Shown piece after piece: positions 11,671 to 22,650 of a DNA stretch of 64,000 nt. Position numbers and translations under genes: made by a program. The DNA lies in contig OU452199.1 in NCBI GenBank assembly GCA_911728435.2, positions 15,572,860 to 15,636,859 of the forward strand. The letters are read 5' to 3'. The notes under the pieces were generated by a model. The model did no database searches and had not been told where the DNA came from. It was given only the letters and a program-made list of their open reading frames with translations. Positions within the stretch are counted from its first letter, which is position 1, and each line of letters opens with the position of its first letter. The DNA is from Apoderus coryli. Lineage: Eukaryota > Arthropoda > Insecta > Coleoptera > Attelabidae.

Positions 11671-11714
11671 GCTATATCACATGTAATGGTTTAAACCATT
11701 ACATGTAATATAGC
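11671..11714. repeat. 44-bp palindrome
   Basis: GCTATATCACATGTAATGG and its mirror meet at TTTAAA. The arms are 22 bases with a single mismatch and no loop. It lies in the right arm of the 8397-12097 element, just beyond the LINE 5' end. Confidence 0.85.
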
Positions 11715-12204
11715 AAATAAAAAATCCAGGGCCATATTTAAAAAAAACCAAGTTGATGATGGTTTTTTTTTGAAAAACGAAACGTCGTAGTGAAAATTTG
11801 TAAACGCTATCTTATTCTCCTCAAAAAGTAACAATGAGAAAGTGCTATTCATTTTTTTATATCTGTAAAAATAATTTCATAAATAAATAAAAACTAAAAT
11901 CGCAAAAAATTGTTTTTTCAAAAATTCTCGAAAACTGCTTAAGTTAATTTACTTTTGAAAACACCATTTAAAAGGTGTTTAAATTGTACAACTTTTCTCT
12001 AATTAGAGAAAAGTTGTACAATTTAAACACCGTAAATTTACCCGACATACCGTTTCCAAGATTCCAATGCTATCCCATTCTTATCTTGGACACAGTGTAT
12101 AATTGTACGACTTTCTGCTCTATATTCTTTTATTTTAATCCTGACACCATTCTTATAAACCTTGGGATTCCATTAACACTTGCCTTTAACTAATGGTCCG
12201 ATAT

Positions 12205-12722
12205 TTAACACGTTAACTGCCATGCGTACCATTTCTGGACACATGTCATTTTAATTGTGCGCCATGTGTACCTTACGAGGGCACATGCATTTTCAGTCTG
12301 GCATGGGACTGTATTATTTATCAATGGCCCCCCGATTTTTTGAATTATTTTAAAATTAAAGCAAAAAACAATAGGTAATAGAAAAAACGTATAATAATGC
12401 TTGTTTAAAAGTACATAGTTCAACTTAAACACTGGGAAAAAGCCTAAACATGTCCAATATCTAGATACATAGGTATACCGCAAGGAAACATAATACTAAA
12501 AAATATTGCTAAGAAAACTGAACTGCCAAATAGAAACTCATTCTATTATAGCTAAACAGGACTACGTCAAAAAGGTGTTTTGTTTTATTTATAAACTTGA
12601 TAACTAAATCAATGATGAACTGAAGCAGAACAAGCTGCCCGCAGACGTAAATACACCTCACTTAATAGTGACTTTGATGTGTCCAGATATGGTACGCATA
12701 GCGCAGGACACAAATCCATTAA
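12205..12722. mobile_element. Possible piggyBac-type non-autonomous element
   Basis: TTAA occurs at both edges (12205-12208 and 12719-12722). The left end reads CACGTTAACTGCCATGCG. A subterminal inverted pair, ATGCGTACCATNTCTGGACA, lies at about 12222 and 12675. TTAA targets and such subterminal repeats fit piggyBac-type MITEs, but the outermost 15 bases do not match each other well. Confidence 0.4.
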
Positions 12723-12745
12723 AGATGTTGTGCGCTAAATGGTCA

Positions 12746-12773
12746 TTTACCGCCCGCATATACGGGCGGTAAA
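12746..12773. repeat. GC-rich hairpin
   Basis: TTTACCGCCCG, a six-base loop (CATATA), then CGGGCGGTAAA. The arms are a perfect 11 bp and GC-rich against an AT-rich background. Confidence 0.85.
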
Positions 12774-12821
12774 ACTCTGTTTAAGTGCAGGCAGGCGAAA
12801 TTAGTATATTAAGTATTGAGA

Positions 12822-12894
12822 ACAGTAAGTGTAGTTTACCGATCGACGACAATGTTTGGCCAAAATTGGAGGAGATCGGTAAACTACTTACTGT
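12822..12894. repeat. Hairpin with ACAGTAAGT / TTTACCGATC arms
   Basis: Left arm 12822-12844 and right arm 12874-12894 are complementary over 21 bases, with a two-base bulge, around a 29-base loop. Related TTACCG/CGGTAA motifs recur near 17981-18030 on the far side of the pogo insertion. Confidence 0.8.
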
Positions 12895-13369
12895 TTGAGA
12901 TGCTTATACTATTTTTTGTACGATCGAAATAGCTGAAATTGCAATTTTAGTATTTCTAATAATTATTTTTAATTAAATACAAATTCAGGTTAGCTGAATA
13001 CCCTCTACAAAGTTGCAGTTGAACGTTGCCATGGAACTAATTGTTATTGTTATGATTGTTATCGTATTTTTTATGTCATGTATTTGTCAGAACTTATTTA
13101 AGGTAAATGTCCCAATTATCGACACCTTAACATGTTTTTGCTATATCATATGGTAATAAAAAATTACATATTTAAGTTATAGTTTTAATATTGTTACTAA
13201 GCATTGTTATACTATTATATATTTTGATACAATAATTAAATTTTAAATAGCAATACAGACTATATTTCCAGAAAATAAATTAGGTGAAAACTGCCATTGG
13301 GCCCAATTATCGACATCGGATTTTTTTTCTTGTACCAAATATCAACATACGTTAGTACATAATATCGAC

Positions 13370-14299
13370 AGTAACATACACAGTACAGTACACATCAAGT
13401 GGCTAAAAAATATGGGTGGCGTTGGCTATAAATGAGATTAATACTATCCCGTTCTTGCTGCAAAATTCACTAACTGCCATTGTTAAATGGGATGTATGTC
13501 CATCGACAAAAAGTATGACAGGTAGTTCTACTTTATTAACAACCAACCACGGATGGACAACATTGGCCACATATTCAAAAAAGGTTTCACCTGTCATCCA
13601 TCCGTTCTCAGACCGTCCTACACCCCATTGTGACGGAATTTTGTTTGTTGTACATCTTTTGTAGCTATAGGCGACCATAGGTGGAGGAATGTTTCCTGAG
13701 GCGCTACAGATGACCATTGTCATTCGGCATTCTTTTTCATCGTTGTTTATGAAAGAATAAATCGCCTTTTCCCCCTTCTTAAACAAAACTTTATCGTTCT
13801 TAGGGCTTAAAAAGAAAGCCGTTTCGTCACAGTTGTATATCAGAGAGGGTTGAGTGGTTATATGAAAATTTCATGTGTCACATAAATATTGCTTCACTTC
13901 TTCAAACCAACGGCGGATTCTGATTTCAGTTTTAGCAGGTCGAGCATTAGTTAGATTTTGAGATACTCTTTGGGAAAGTTCCGTTTGTCAAATTATTTGC
14001 TCGATTTAGCTTTTCAATAATAATTGTACACTGTCTATTAGCTGCAATTTAGTCGCAGGAAATCCACATCTAGCAATGTGAAACATCCATTTTACCAATA
14101 AGCTCTCTTCAGCACTGGTTCGAGTTGTATCAGGACCAATTTTCCTTTCCACCGGCACTTTTCCTTTCACTTTCCCTATTATTGTTGTTGGAACTTTAAA
14201 AACTTTACTAGCTTGAGCAGTCGGCATTCCCCTTTTAACAGCACTGGCTGCTTGTTCCATAGCTTCCGCCGAATATTGAAATCTTTTGGCTTTGTTCAT
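13370..14299 (-). pseudogene. Pogo-type (CENP-B/DDE_1) transposase, decayed
   Basis: The N-terminus begins at the ATG at 14299 (MNKAKRFQYSAEAM) and holds a psq/CENP-B helix-turn-helix: AASAVKRGMPTAQASKVFKVP. An internal piece reads NARPAKTEIRIRRWFEEVKQYL (about 13880-13960) in another frame. The catalytic region has CDETAFFLSPKNDKVLFKKG, then FVDGHTSH. A TAG then stands between NATHIF and PLDV, where a Gln is usual. Spacing from the second to the third aspartate is 35 residues, as in pogo/Tigger elements. Frameshifts and this nonsense codon make it non-functional. Any reading of the N-terminus beyond 14299 runs into the LINE and is an artefact. Confidence 0.8.
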
Positions 14300-14370
14300 G
14301 TTATTTTCTACAGAAAAAAGGTATGTACCAGTTATTGACACTCTTTGTAGCAGATATCGACACACAAAAT

Positions 14371-17275
14371 ACATATACATATCCTCTAACTTTTGTACGT
14401 GTTTCTTCAGGAACAGAATTATGACGTGGTTTGCCTGAGTGAACATTGGATGTGTGATCCTGACAGGCTTAGATCAATCAACTTGGTGAATTATGAACTT
14501 GTTTCTTTTTTTTGTAGAGCAAATAATGGACATGGTGGGGTATGCATGTATGTCCGCGGGGGTATTAGAGTCAAACCTGTGTGTGTGCATAGATTTTGCA
14601 TTGAGCTTGAATCTGAGTTTTGTGCTCTGGAATTACCTGAGTTGAGGCTGTTGGTCATATGTCTGTATAGATCAACAAGTGGTAAAAGAGAAGTTTTTCT
14701 AGAGCAGTTTGAAAATTTGCTGGAGACCCTCTCCAGTAAATTTGAAAAGGTTATTATCTTGGGCGATTTTAATTATCATTTTAACAAACCTTCGGGACAC
14801 CTTACATCTTTGGTCTGTATGATTAATACTTTTGGCCTAAGGATCACAATATTTGAGACTACTAGACGTGGCGGGATAGCGCAGAATTGTCTGGATAATA
14901 TATTGACCAATTTGAATGATGGTGACTGTGGTACTTCTGTGGTCGACCCCTGTATTTCGGACCACTATGGACAGGTTGCGGAAATTCAGAAGGTCTCTAA
15001 ACCGTGTATTGAATGTTCAATGCGCCGAGTAATATCAGATGAACGTATTGGTGGAATGGGCCAGTACTTAGAGTCATTAGACTGGGAAATTTTTTATTCA
15101 TCTGAGGATGCAAATTTTCTGGCTTCGTTTTTGTTGGGAATTTTCGGTGAAGGTATTCAAAAAAGTTTTCCTTTGAAGGGGCATACGGTTAATAGGACTC
15201 CTTTTCGGTGGTTTGATGAGGATCTGCGACAACAGCGTGACCGGCTTTCTGCAATGAAGACAATAGCCGCGGTATCCGGAAATGCTCATCATAGAACTGT
15301 TTATAATTATATGCACAGGGAATACAGGAGAAATATTGTTGAGAAAAAGAAGGCGGCTTGTGATAAGTTTATACGGAATTCTGATAACAAGGCTCGAGAT
15401 GTGTGGAAGGTTGTGAATTTTGAACGAAATTATAAGAAGAACAACGTTGCTGATTGCCAGATATCGGCTTCGGAATTTAATAACTTTTTTGTTGAGGTTG
15501 CTAAGATTATAACTGAATCACTCTCTGTCAATATGATTGAACAGCAGGAGCTGCTGGAAAAAATCCCGATAAATTCTAACTCTTTTTTTATAACACCTAT
15601 ATCGGAGAATGATATTCTCGACACCATTAATAATTTAAAAAATTCCAAATCCACAGATTTGTTCGATATCAGTAACTTTTTTGTTAGAACTTTTAAGGTT
15701 CAAATGTGTAAACCACTAGCACATTTATTTAATGTGTGTATTAGCAACAACACTTTTCCGGAGCCGTTTAAAATGGGTAGGGTCGTACCAATATTCAAGT
15801 CAGGAGATGTTAATTCGCCGGATAATTATAGACCCATTTCTATCTTGCCAATATTTGGGAAGCTTTTCGAGTCCGTTTTGAAGGTGAGATTGTATTCTTT
15901 TCTGGAGGATAACGGTTTACTGTTCGGTGGGCAGTACGGGTTTAGACGGAAACACTCAACGATACAGGCTGTTGCTAGAGTGGTGGAGGAGATTGTGCAG
16001 GGTTTTGAGAGCGGTGATCTGGTGGGGGCTACGTTTTGCGACTTGAGCAAGGCGTTTGATTGTGTCTCTCACGGTCTGTTGCTGGAGAAGCTTGGTAGGT
16101 ATGGTATTAGGGGAGCTCCTTTGGAGCTCTTCAGATCATACCTGTGCAATAGAAGGCAGTGTGTTTCCCTGGACCGGTCGATTTCAGGCCTTAGGCTGAT
16201 TGACATGGGTGTGCCCCAGGGGTCGGTTCTCGGCCCATTGCTGTTTATCGTTTACATCAACGATTTATATCATCATCTGAGCCCGGCCGCGGGGGTCTTT
16301 TTTGCGGATGACGTAACTTTAATAAATAGAGCGGGAGGCGTGGATGCACTGAAGACCGGGACTATGCAGAGTGAGAGAAAGGTTGAAGATTGGTTCTCAA
16401 ACAACAACCTTAAACTTAATGCTAATAAGACACAGCACTTGCTTTTTTCAAGTAACCAGAGCGTGACTGATGGCAGTTCGGCTAAGCTGTTAGGAATCAC
16501 GTTGGATGATTCTATCAGCTGGTGCCAACATATATCTGACCTGAACAGAAAACTGTCTACTAGTATATTTGTTATTCGCAGACTAAAACAATATTTGGCT
16601 AGAGAATCATTACTGTCTGTGTATTTTTCCCTTTTTCATTCTCACATTTCATATGGGGTCCTATTGTGGGGAAATGCGTCCTCTGCTGCTAGCATTTTTA
16701 TTTCTCAAAAAAGGGTGGTTCGAATTCTGGACGGAGCTGGTTTTAGGGACCACTGTAAGCCCATCTTCATGAAATTGGGTATTATGCCTCTACCTTCGCT
16801 ATATATTTATCACCAACTTATTGAGATACATAGGATAAGGCATACGATGCCTACAAATGGAAGCTTTCATCGCTATCCTACAAGCATTCAGGGTTCTGTG
16901 CGCCCGCCTCGCTATAGACTCAGAAAGTGCGAGAGAAATTCGTTGCAAGTTTCTCTATTTAATGCTCTGCCTAATTATATACAGATAATAGCTGATGCAA
17001 GGTTGTTTAAAAATAAAATAAAACGTGTGTTGCTGGCGCACGCCTTTTACTCCATTGGGGAGTACATGCATACTGTACATACATTTTAGCTATTGTAATA
17101 TTATCTAGGCTAGGTACGTGTGCGTTGTGTTTTTCTCTTTTTTTTTTCTGTTAGTGTATTGTAAACTTTATCTTTCTGTGTTTAATTGTTTGTACTTTTG
17201 TTTTGATATTTGACATACTACAATTGTTATTTTTTTTATACAAATATGTGGCAAATAAACTAAACTATAGACTAT
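14371..17275 (+). mobile_element. 5'-truncated LINE inside the pogo element
   Basis: The insertion is bracketed by ACAAAAT at 14364-14370 and 17276-17282, a candidate 7-bp target duplication. Removing it restores a mirror-like pogo sequence, TATCGACAC then ACAAAAT then TAGGTGTCGATA. The 3' UTR after 17089 is T-rich and ends without a long A-tail. Confidence 0.75.
14393..17089 (+). CDS. LINE ORF2: endonuclease and reverse transcriptase, 5'-truncated but open
   Basis: An 898-codon frame runs without a stop or frameshift. Its first codon is TTG, and it opens inside the EN domain (DVVCLSEHWM), so perhaps the first 20-30 EN residues and any ORF1 are missing. EN landmarks: LGDFNYHF near residue 122 and SDHYGQ near 195. 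RT landmarks: DNYRPISILPIFGKLFE near 475, FCDLSKAFDCVSHG, GVPQGSVLGPLLFIVYINDL and FFADDVTLI near 640. The C-terminus has the usual thumb region and no RNase H. This is a CR1/Jockey-group architecture. The intact frame implies a young insertion, but truncation means that it cannot move by itself. Confidence 0.88.
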   Translation: MYVFLQEQNYDVVCLSEHWMCDPDRLRSINLVNYELVSFFCRANNGHGGVCMYVRGGIRVKPVCVHRFCIELESEFCALELPELRLLVICLYRSTSGKREVFLEQFENLLETLSSKFEKVIILGDFNYHFNKPSGHLTSLVCMINTFGLRITIFETTRRGGIAQNCLDNILTNLNDGDCGTSVVDPCISDHYGQVAEIQKVSKPCIECSMRRVISDERIGGMGQYLESLDWEIFYSSEDANFLASFLLGIFGEGIQKSFPLKGHTVNRTPFRWFDEDLRQQRDRLSAMKTIAAVSGNAHHRTVYNYMHREYRRNIVEKKKAACDKFIRNSDNKARDVWKVVNFERNYKKNNVADCQISASEFNNFFVEVAKIITESLSVNMIEQQELLEKIPINSNSFFITPISENDILDTINNLKNSKSTDLFDISNFFVRTFKVQMCKPLAHLFNVCISNNTFPEPFKMGRVVPIFKSGDVNSPDNYRPISILPIFGKLFESVLKVRLYSFLEDNGLLFGGQYGFRRKHSTIQAVARVVEEIVQGFESGDLVGATFCDLSKAFDCVSHGLLLEKLGRYGIRGAPLELFRSYLCNRRQCVSLDRSISGLRLIDMGVPQGSVLGPLLFIVYINDLYHHLSPAAGVFFADDVTLINRAGGVDALKTGTMQSERKVEDWFSNNNLKLNANKTQHLLFSSNQSVTDGSSAKLLGITLDDSISWCQHISDLNRKLSTSIFVIRRLKQYLARESLLSVYFSLFHSHISYGVLLWGNASSAASIFISQKRVVRILDGAGFRDHCKPIFMKLGIMPLPSLYIYHQLIEIHRIRHTMPTNGSFHRYPTSIQGSVRPPRYRLRKCERNSLQVSLFNALPNYIQIIADARLFKNKIKRVLLAHAFYSIGEYMHTVHTF

Positions 17276-17798
17276 ACAAAATTAGGTGTCGATAATTGGT
17301 ACGAATAGAATGTAATATAACATGTTTTAAATTATTCAGGCACGATGGGAGTAAGTTTAATAAGCACTGAAAAATTAAGAGGGAAAGAGAAAGTTATATT
17401 GTACCATTTATCGACACGAATGTCTATAAATGGGACAAAATCAAAAAATGGGTGTCCCAGTTATCGTCAGCCCAAAAAGATGTAACTTAATTAATTCTAA
17501 TTTAAACTATCATAATGAACTTGCATGTTTCTTAGCACTTTTCGTAAGGTTCTGCATCAACCACGTGTGACTGCAAAATGACCGAATTGAAATATTTTTA
17601 AAATAAACGTTTTCTGTATTACCAGCCAGATCTTTTTGCATAACATAAGATACACCTTACTAATTTCTTTTTAAAATACGACAATAGATCTAGCAAGCAT
17701 GAAATTCTTATTTCCGGGATTTATATTGCACAAATGTCGATAATTGGGTCAGTGTCTATAATTGGGACATTTACCTTAAATAAGTATTATTATTGAAA

Positions 17799-17903
17799 AT
17801 GAGTGACTTTGAATGTGAATCTCTTGATGAAGCCTGGAATGTTGGAATAGCCGCTATAATTCCAGAGAACGGTATGACAATGTTTATAAAAGTTCATACC
17901 TAA
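17799..17903 (+). pseudogene. Short ORF resembling the N-terminus of Crypton/ZMYM-type proteins
   Basis: A 34-residue frame (MSDFECESLDEAWNVGIAAI and on) starts 20 bases beyond the pogo insertion. It resembles in style the opening of the ORF at 6740. The text IIPEN lies where such proteins often have a LP.KS stretch. It ends quickly in a stop. It may be what remains of an element that spanned 12.7-18.1 kb before the pogo insertion. Confidence 0.25.
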
Positions 17904-17980
17904 TGCCGTTTAATATACAATTTTAAAAATCAAAATAATGACGTCAGCATAAATGCGCAATGATATACCGTCGTGAATTT

Positions 17981-18005
17981 ACTTACCGTTCTCTGAACGG
18001 TAAGT
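17981..18005. repeat. Short hairpin ACTTACCGTTC-TCT-GAACGGTAAGT
   Basis: Perfect 11-bp arms with a three-base loop. A further ACTTACCG follows at 18011. Confidence 0.85.
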
Positions 18006-18109
18006 GAATTACTTACCGTCGTGTTTGGGTTGTCAGCCAGTAAATGTCACTTACTGTCATAAAGACAGCCACGGTAAACAATCAAAAAAGGTCGGTCGTA
18101 CAAAAAACG

Positions 18110-18884
18110 TTTTTTTAAAATCTCCTTGGCATCTAACGTCTAACTATAAATGTTTTTCTTTGAAATACCACTTTTGACAAGTATTTACTCATGGAGCATC
18201 ATTTTGTTTTAAACTAGATGCCACAGTAACACAGCTCTAAATGTAGATATACTCGTACACTATTAATTATTATTATAAATAATAAACCGATCATTTTATG
18301 ATCTATCGTAATTTTACAGGTAGCCGATGTTTATGGGGTTTTATTACTAAGGGTATCATTTAAATTTTATCGCACTTAAGGAGTCAACGAATTATTGTGG
18401 AATTGACATACCTATGTAAACCATACAATTCACACATCAGTTAAATTTGCGATTTGGTTTCTTAGCTGCCAACGTTGATGCAGAGAGCAAGTTTCTATGC
18501 TACAACAAAAAACTTTTCCTTCAATATTAGGTACTCAAAGTTTCTACTCATCGATTACGATTAGCCAGATATCAAGAAATTAACACAAATAATGACAATG
18601 TTTCTATAGATAAAATTATAATTAATACCTAGGTATTACCTATCTAACAACAATTAAATATATTAATTCATTTGTTGGATACTATAGATAATTGAGTTTA
18701 CACCAACTGTTTATCTTTGCCATAAACTCATGTACCTACGAGTTTATGCAATTTATGCTTTAAGTAGAGCTATGGATGATCCTTTCCTTGCAACTAGATT
18801 TTCTTTTGATTCAACTGGTGTGATTTTCCTTTTATAAACGCTACTGTGGAAAAATGTTAAAATTGCCAAAAATTACACGCGCCA
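18110..18884. other. Unassigned AT-rich DNA
   Basis: No coding or structured feature recognised. Confidence 0.4.
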
Positions 18885-19621
18885 ACCATGGACACCGAAG
18901 AAGAATTAAAAGAGGAATTCTACTACCAGCTTAATAGAGTGACTCCGACAAGATCATCCTGCTAGGAGACTTCAACGCTCGAGTTGGTCGGCCTAATTCC
19001 ATCGGCAAAGAATTAGTAGGAAAGTGTAACTCCCACCAAACGTGCCGAACAAGATCTTGTATTACAAACACACTTTTGAAACAAAAATACAAGTTTAAGA
19101 CGACATGACAACATCCAATGCCCTGGCATATGATTGACTACGTAATTGTTCGCGCTGTAACCAAAATGAAGGAAGAGCATCAAAGGTTTAACGAGTGCTC
19201 ATGATGGCTGGACTGAATGACCGACTTGTGCGATCCAGTATGACCCTACGTCTACCTGCAAAATGACCACAACAATGAACGAAACTAATAAGGCGAAAGC
19301 TTAACATCGTGTATGCCTAAAGGACAACCGAGCCAAACTGTGATTCCAACAACACCTGAAGGACAAGCTCCTGGAAGAATATCTGGATGATATTGAAGAA
19401 CACTGGTCGTGGTGCTCTCTGCTGGTGAGGAGACGCTATATAGGTTATGTGCCACGAAAACAGGAGTAGGTCGACGAAAATGATGAAGAGATAGAAAGAC
19501 TAATAGACAGTAACCCTAAAGTATCTTTCAAATGGCGAAGTCTGAAGTACAACGAACATTATTATGTTCAATAACCAAAATATGGAACACCGGAACCGTC
19601 CCTGCGGAAATCCGCGATGCC
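18885..19621 (+). pseudogene. RTE-like LINE relic, 5' part (endonuclease to start of RT)
   Basis: Shifting frames give DTEEELKEEFYYQLNRV, LGDFNARVG, ITNTLLKQKYKFKTT, PWHMIDYVIVRA and finally ITKIWNTGTVPAEIRDA. This is the block order of the RTE-type endonuclease and the first RT motif, often annotated in insects as craniofacial development protein 2-like. Many stops and frameshifts show long decay. The sequence stops abruptly at the junction with the 10.57-kb insertion, and the next RT block resumes at 30193. Confidence 0.75.
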
Positions 19622-19740
19622 CTGTTGAAAATGCCAGATAGAACCATATAAAAAAAAATTTAATATGGATTAATACGGTTCATAGTGTGTATTTGAAACA
19701 GCAATTCCAAATTAAAAACATATTTGAAATAATTAGTATG

Positions 19741-21420
19741 AATCAGGATTGCCCACTAGAACCTGTTTACATCTAGAACGGATTTAATATGGTTTTATAA
19801 GCAAATCCAAATGCAAAAGCTATTGGGATTAATTTGTAGTTATCAGTTTCTATCAGGATTGCCCAATAGAACCTGTTTACATTTAGAACGGATTTAATAT
19901 GGTTTTATAAGCAAATCCAAATGCAAAAGCTATTGGGATTAATTTGTAGTTATCAGTTTCTATCAGGATTGCCCAATAGAACCTATTTACATTTAGAACG
20001 GATTTAATATGGTTTTATAAGCAAATCCAAATGCAAAAGCTATTGGGAATAATTTGTATTTATCAGATTCTATCAGGATTGCCCAATAGAACCTGTTTAT
20101 ATTTAGAACGGATTTAATATGGTTTTATAAGCAAATCCAAATACAAAAGCCATTGGGATTAATTTGTAGTTATCAGTTTCTATCAGGATTGCCCAATAGA
20201 ACCTGTTTACATTTAGAACGTTTTAATATGGTTTTATAAGCAAATCCAAATGCAAAAGCTATAGGGATTAATTTGTATTTATCAGATTCTATCAGGATTG
20301 CCCAATAGAACCTGTTTACATTTAGAACGGATTTAATATGGTTTTATAAGCAAATCCAAAAGCTATTGGGATTAATTTGTATTTATCAGTTTCTATCAGG
20401 ATTGCCCAATAGAACCTGTTTACATTTAGAACGGATTTAATATGGTTTTATAAGCAAATCCAAATGCAAAAGCTATTGGGATTAATTTGTAGTTATCAGT
20501 TTCTATAAGGATTGCCCAATAGAACCTGTTTACATTTAGAACGGATTTAATATGGTTTTATAAGCAAATCCAAATGCAAAAGCTATTGGGATTAATTTGT
20601 ATTTATCAGATATAATCAGGATTGCCCAATAGAACCTGTTTACATTTAGAACGGATTTAATATGGTTTTATAAGCAAATCCAAATGCAAAAGCTATTGGG
20701 ATTAATTTGTATTTATCAGATATAATCAGGATTGCCCAATAGAACCTGTTTACATTTAGAACGGATTTAATATGGTTTTATAAGCAAATCCAAAAGCTAT
20801 TGGGATTAATTTGTATTTATCAGATTCTAGCAGGATTGCCCAATAGAACCTGTTTACATTTAGAACGGATTTAATATGGTTTTATAAGCAAATCCAAATG
20901 CAAAAGCTATTGGGATAAATTTGTAGTTATCAGATTCAATCAGGATTGCCCACTAGAACGGATTTAATATGGTTTTATAAGCAAATCCAAATGCAAAAGC
21001 TATTGGGATTAATTTGTAGTTATCAGTTTCTATCAGGATTGCCCAATAGAACCTGTTTACATTTAGAACGGATTTAATATCGTTTTATAAGCAAATCCAA
21101 ATGCAAAAGCTATTGGGATTAATTTGTAGTTATCAGTTTCTATCAGGATTGCCCAATAGAACCTGTTTACATTTAGAACGGATTTAATATGGTTTTATAA
21201 GCAAATCCAAATGCTAAAGCTATTGGGATTAATTTGTAGTTATCAGTTTCTATCAGGATTGCCCAATAGAACCTGTTTACATTTAGAACGGATTTAATAT
21301 GGTTTTATAAGCAAATCCAAATGCAAAAGCTATTGGGATTCATTTGTAGTTATCAGATTCAATCAGGATTGCCCACTAGAACCTGTTTAAATCTAGAACG
21401 GATTTAAATGTAAATCCCTG
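19741..21420 (+). repeat. 110-bp tandem array, about 16-17 units
   Basis: The anchor GCCCAATAGAACC recurs at 19861, 19971, 20081 and 20191, with a strict 110-base period. Some later units are a few bases shorter, and the unit beginning about 20947 lacks part of its body. The first and last units share diverged variants (GCCCACTAGAACC and ATCTAGAACGG), while internal units are nearly identical, a pattern expected from homogenisation by unequal exchange. Confidence 0.95.
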
Positions 21421-22650
21421 TATATTATTATAAATAAATTATAACTCTTCAATTTTGTTGAAAAACGTTAAGGTCTATAGTATTATAGAATTACTTACCT
21501 CTTCGTCGAATTAATTTTCATTTATTATTATTATTTTTTATATATGTCTAGAATTATTGTTTTAAAAAACCATAACTTTGGGATTTGTGGAAGCAAAAAA
21601 CAGTCTGCACTCGGTTACATGTACTTTTTTTCTATTTTAAAATTACATGTCAATATTTATCTCAATGTTCACCTAAAACAAAATATAAAATATTAATAAT
21701 ACTTAATCGATGAGTAGAAACAAGTACGTTTTATCACTTCACCAAACAATTTTTTTAATGTATAGGCGCGTTTTGTTAACAATGTTAGCATCTTCAAAAA
21801 ACGGTAGCAAAACATGTTTCGTAAGTAGAAACTGTAATCATTAACATTAGGTACATACAAAAACAAAGATATCAAAATCATAATTCAATTATGTTTTATT
21901 TAGAACATATTAATAGTTCTTTGAGCTAACATATATTTTTTGTCATACATATATTATGTAAAATGATGAATACTAAATTTTTACGCGAAATTAATAATCA
22001 TAATATACCTAATTATTTAATTTATATCAGGCAAGTGTCTAGTCTTTTAAAATCACCACACTGGCGTAGGCGTAAAGAAGTTTAAAGACGTCTTGTCTTG
22101 GGTTTCAATAATAATCTGATTATGGAAATGTTTTAGAAGATATATATTGTGAACTAAATAAGTAGCTATTAAAGTTTTAGGGCTCCATAATATATTGCGC
22201 GGCTAAGTTTAATGAAAATTATTTTTGGAATGTTATCATAAATAAGTGTTTTAGGTCATTTTATACGTAAATAAGTACTTGTTGAACCAAATTTGGTAAA
22301 CCATACTACTGAACATTTCTAAGTTCTGAACTTTTGGCAAAATAAAAAAAAACATAACTACCTAAAAATCTTACTGGGCTTGCCTGAAGACAGCAGATAC
22401 ACCACATAGCCACGTAGTAAACTTGGTCTACATACGCGATATAAAATGAGTGCCTTAGAGAATCCCGTGAAAAGTGTATAAAACGGATAAAAAGTAAACC
22501 CAATATTTTTGTCGACTATAAAATACTAATAAAAAAAAAAGATGTTAGGACTTTTTTTATAGAAAAAATTATAACATAAAATTGTTATTGAATAATACTA
22601 ACTTTCCGTTCCTCATGTCTTATTGTCGAAAATATCTTCACTCTCTACGT
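21421..22650. other. Unassigned interior of the 10.57-kb insertion
   Basis: AT-rich, without recognisable coding or structured sequence. Confidence 0.35.

Larger units (their letters stand above)
8397..12097. mobile_element. TA-flanked inverted-repeat DNA element interrupted by a LINE
   Basis: The left end CACGGTGTCCAAGATAAG and the right end (reverse complement CACTGTGTCCAAGATAAG) form inverted repeats that continue inward for about 200 bp on each side, including GGGATAGCATTGGAATC and the stretch ending GCGATTTTAGTTTTTAT. TA dinucleotides lie immediately outside both ends. The arms hold no transposase; the only coding sequence inside belongs to an inserted LINE. The right arm has a local duplication of a hairpin (AGAAAAGTTGTACAATTTAA around 11986-12030). 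Confidence 0.75.
13101..17776 (-). mobile_element. Pogo-like transposon interrupted by a LINE
   Basis: Inverted ends (AGGTAAATGTCCCAATTAT and its complement) are flanked by TA. The motif CCAATTATCGACAC or a close variant recurs many times near both ends and beside the LINE insertion. A decayed pogo/CENP-B-type transposase lies on the minus strand. The flanks outside TA are themselves mirror-like (ACTTATT and AATAAGT), so the original target was palindromic. Confidence 0.8.

Noticed and set aside
12205..12483. 92-codon minus-strand frame
   Set aside because: It lies across the end of a TTAA-flanked repeat and has no protein-like pattern.
14300..14446. N-terminal extension of the pogo transposase frame
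   Set aside because: It reads across the LINE junction at about 14370 and is an artefact of the insertion.
19741..21420. Regularly spaced repeats that might suggest CRISPR
   Set aside because: The whole 110-bp unit is conserved without variable spacers, and the context is eukaryotic; it is a satellite array.
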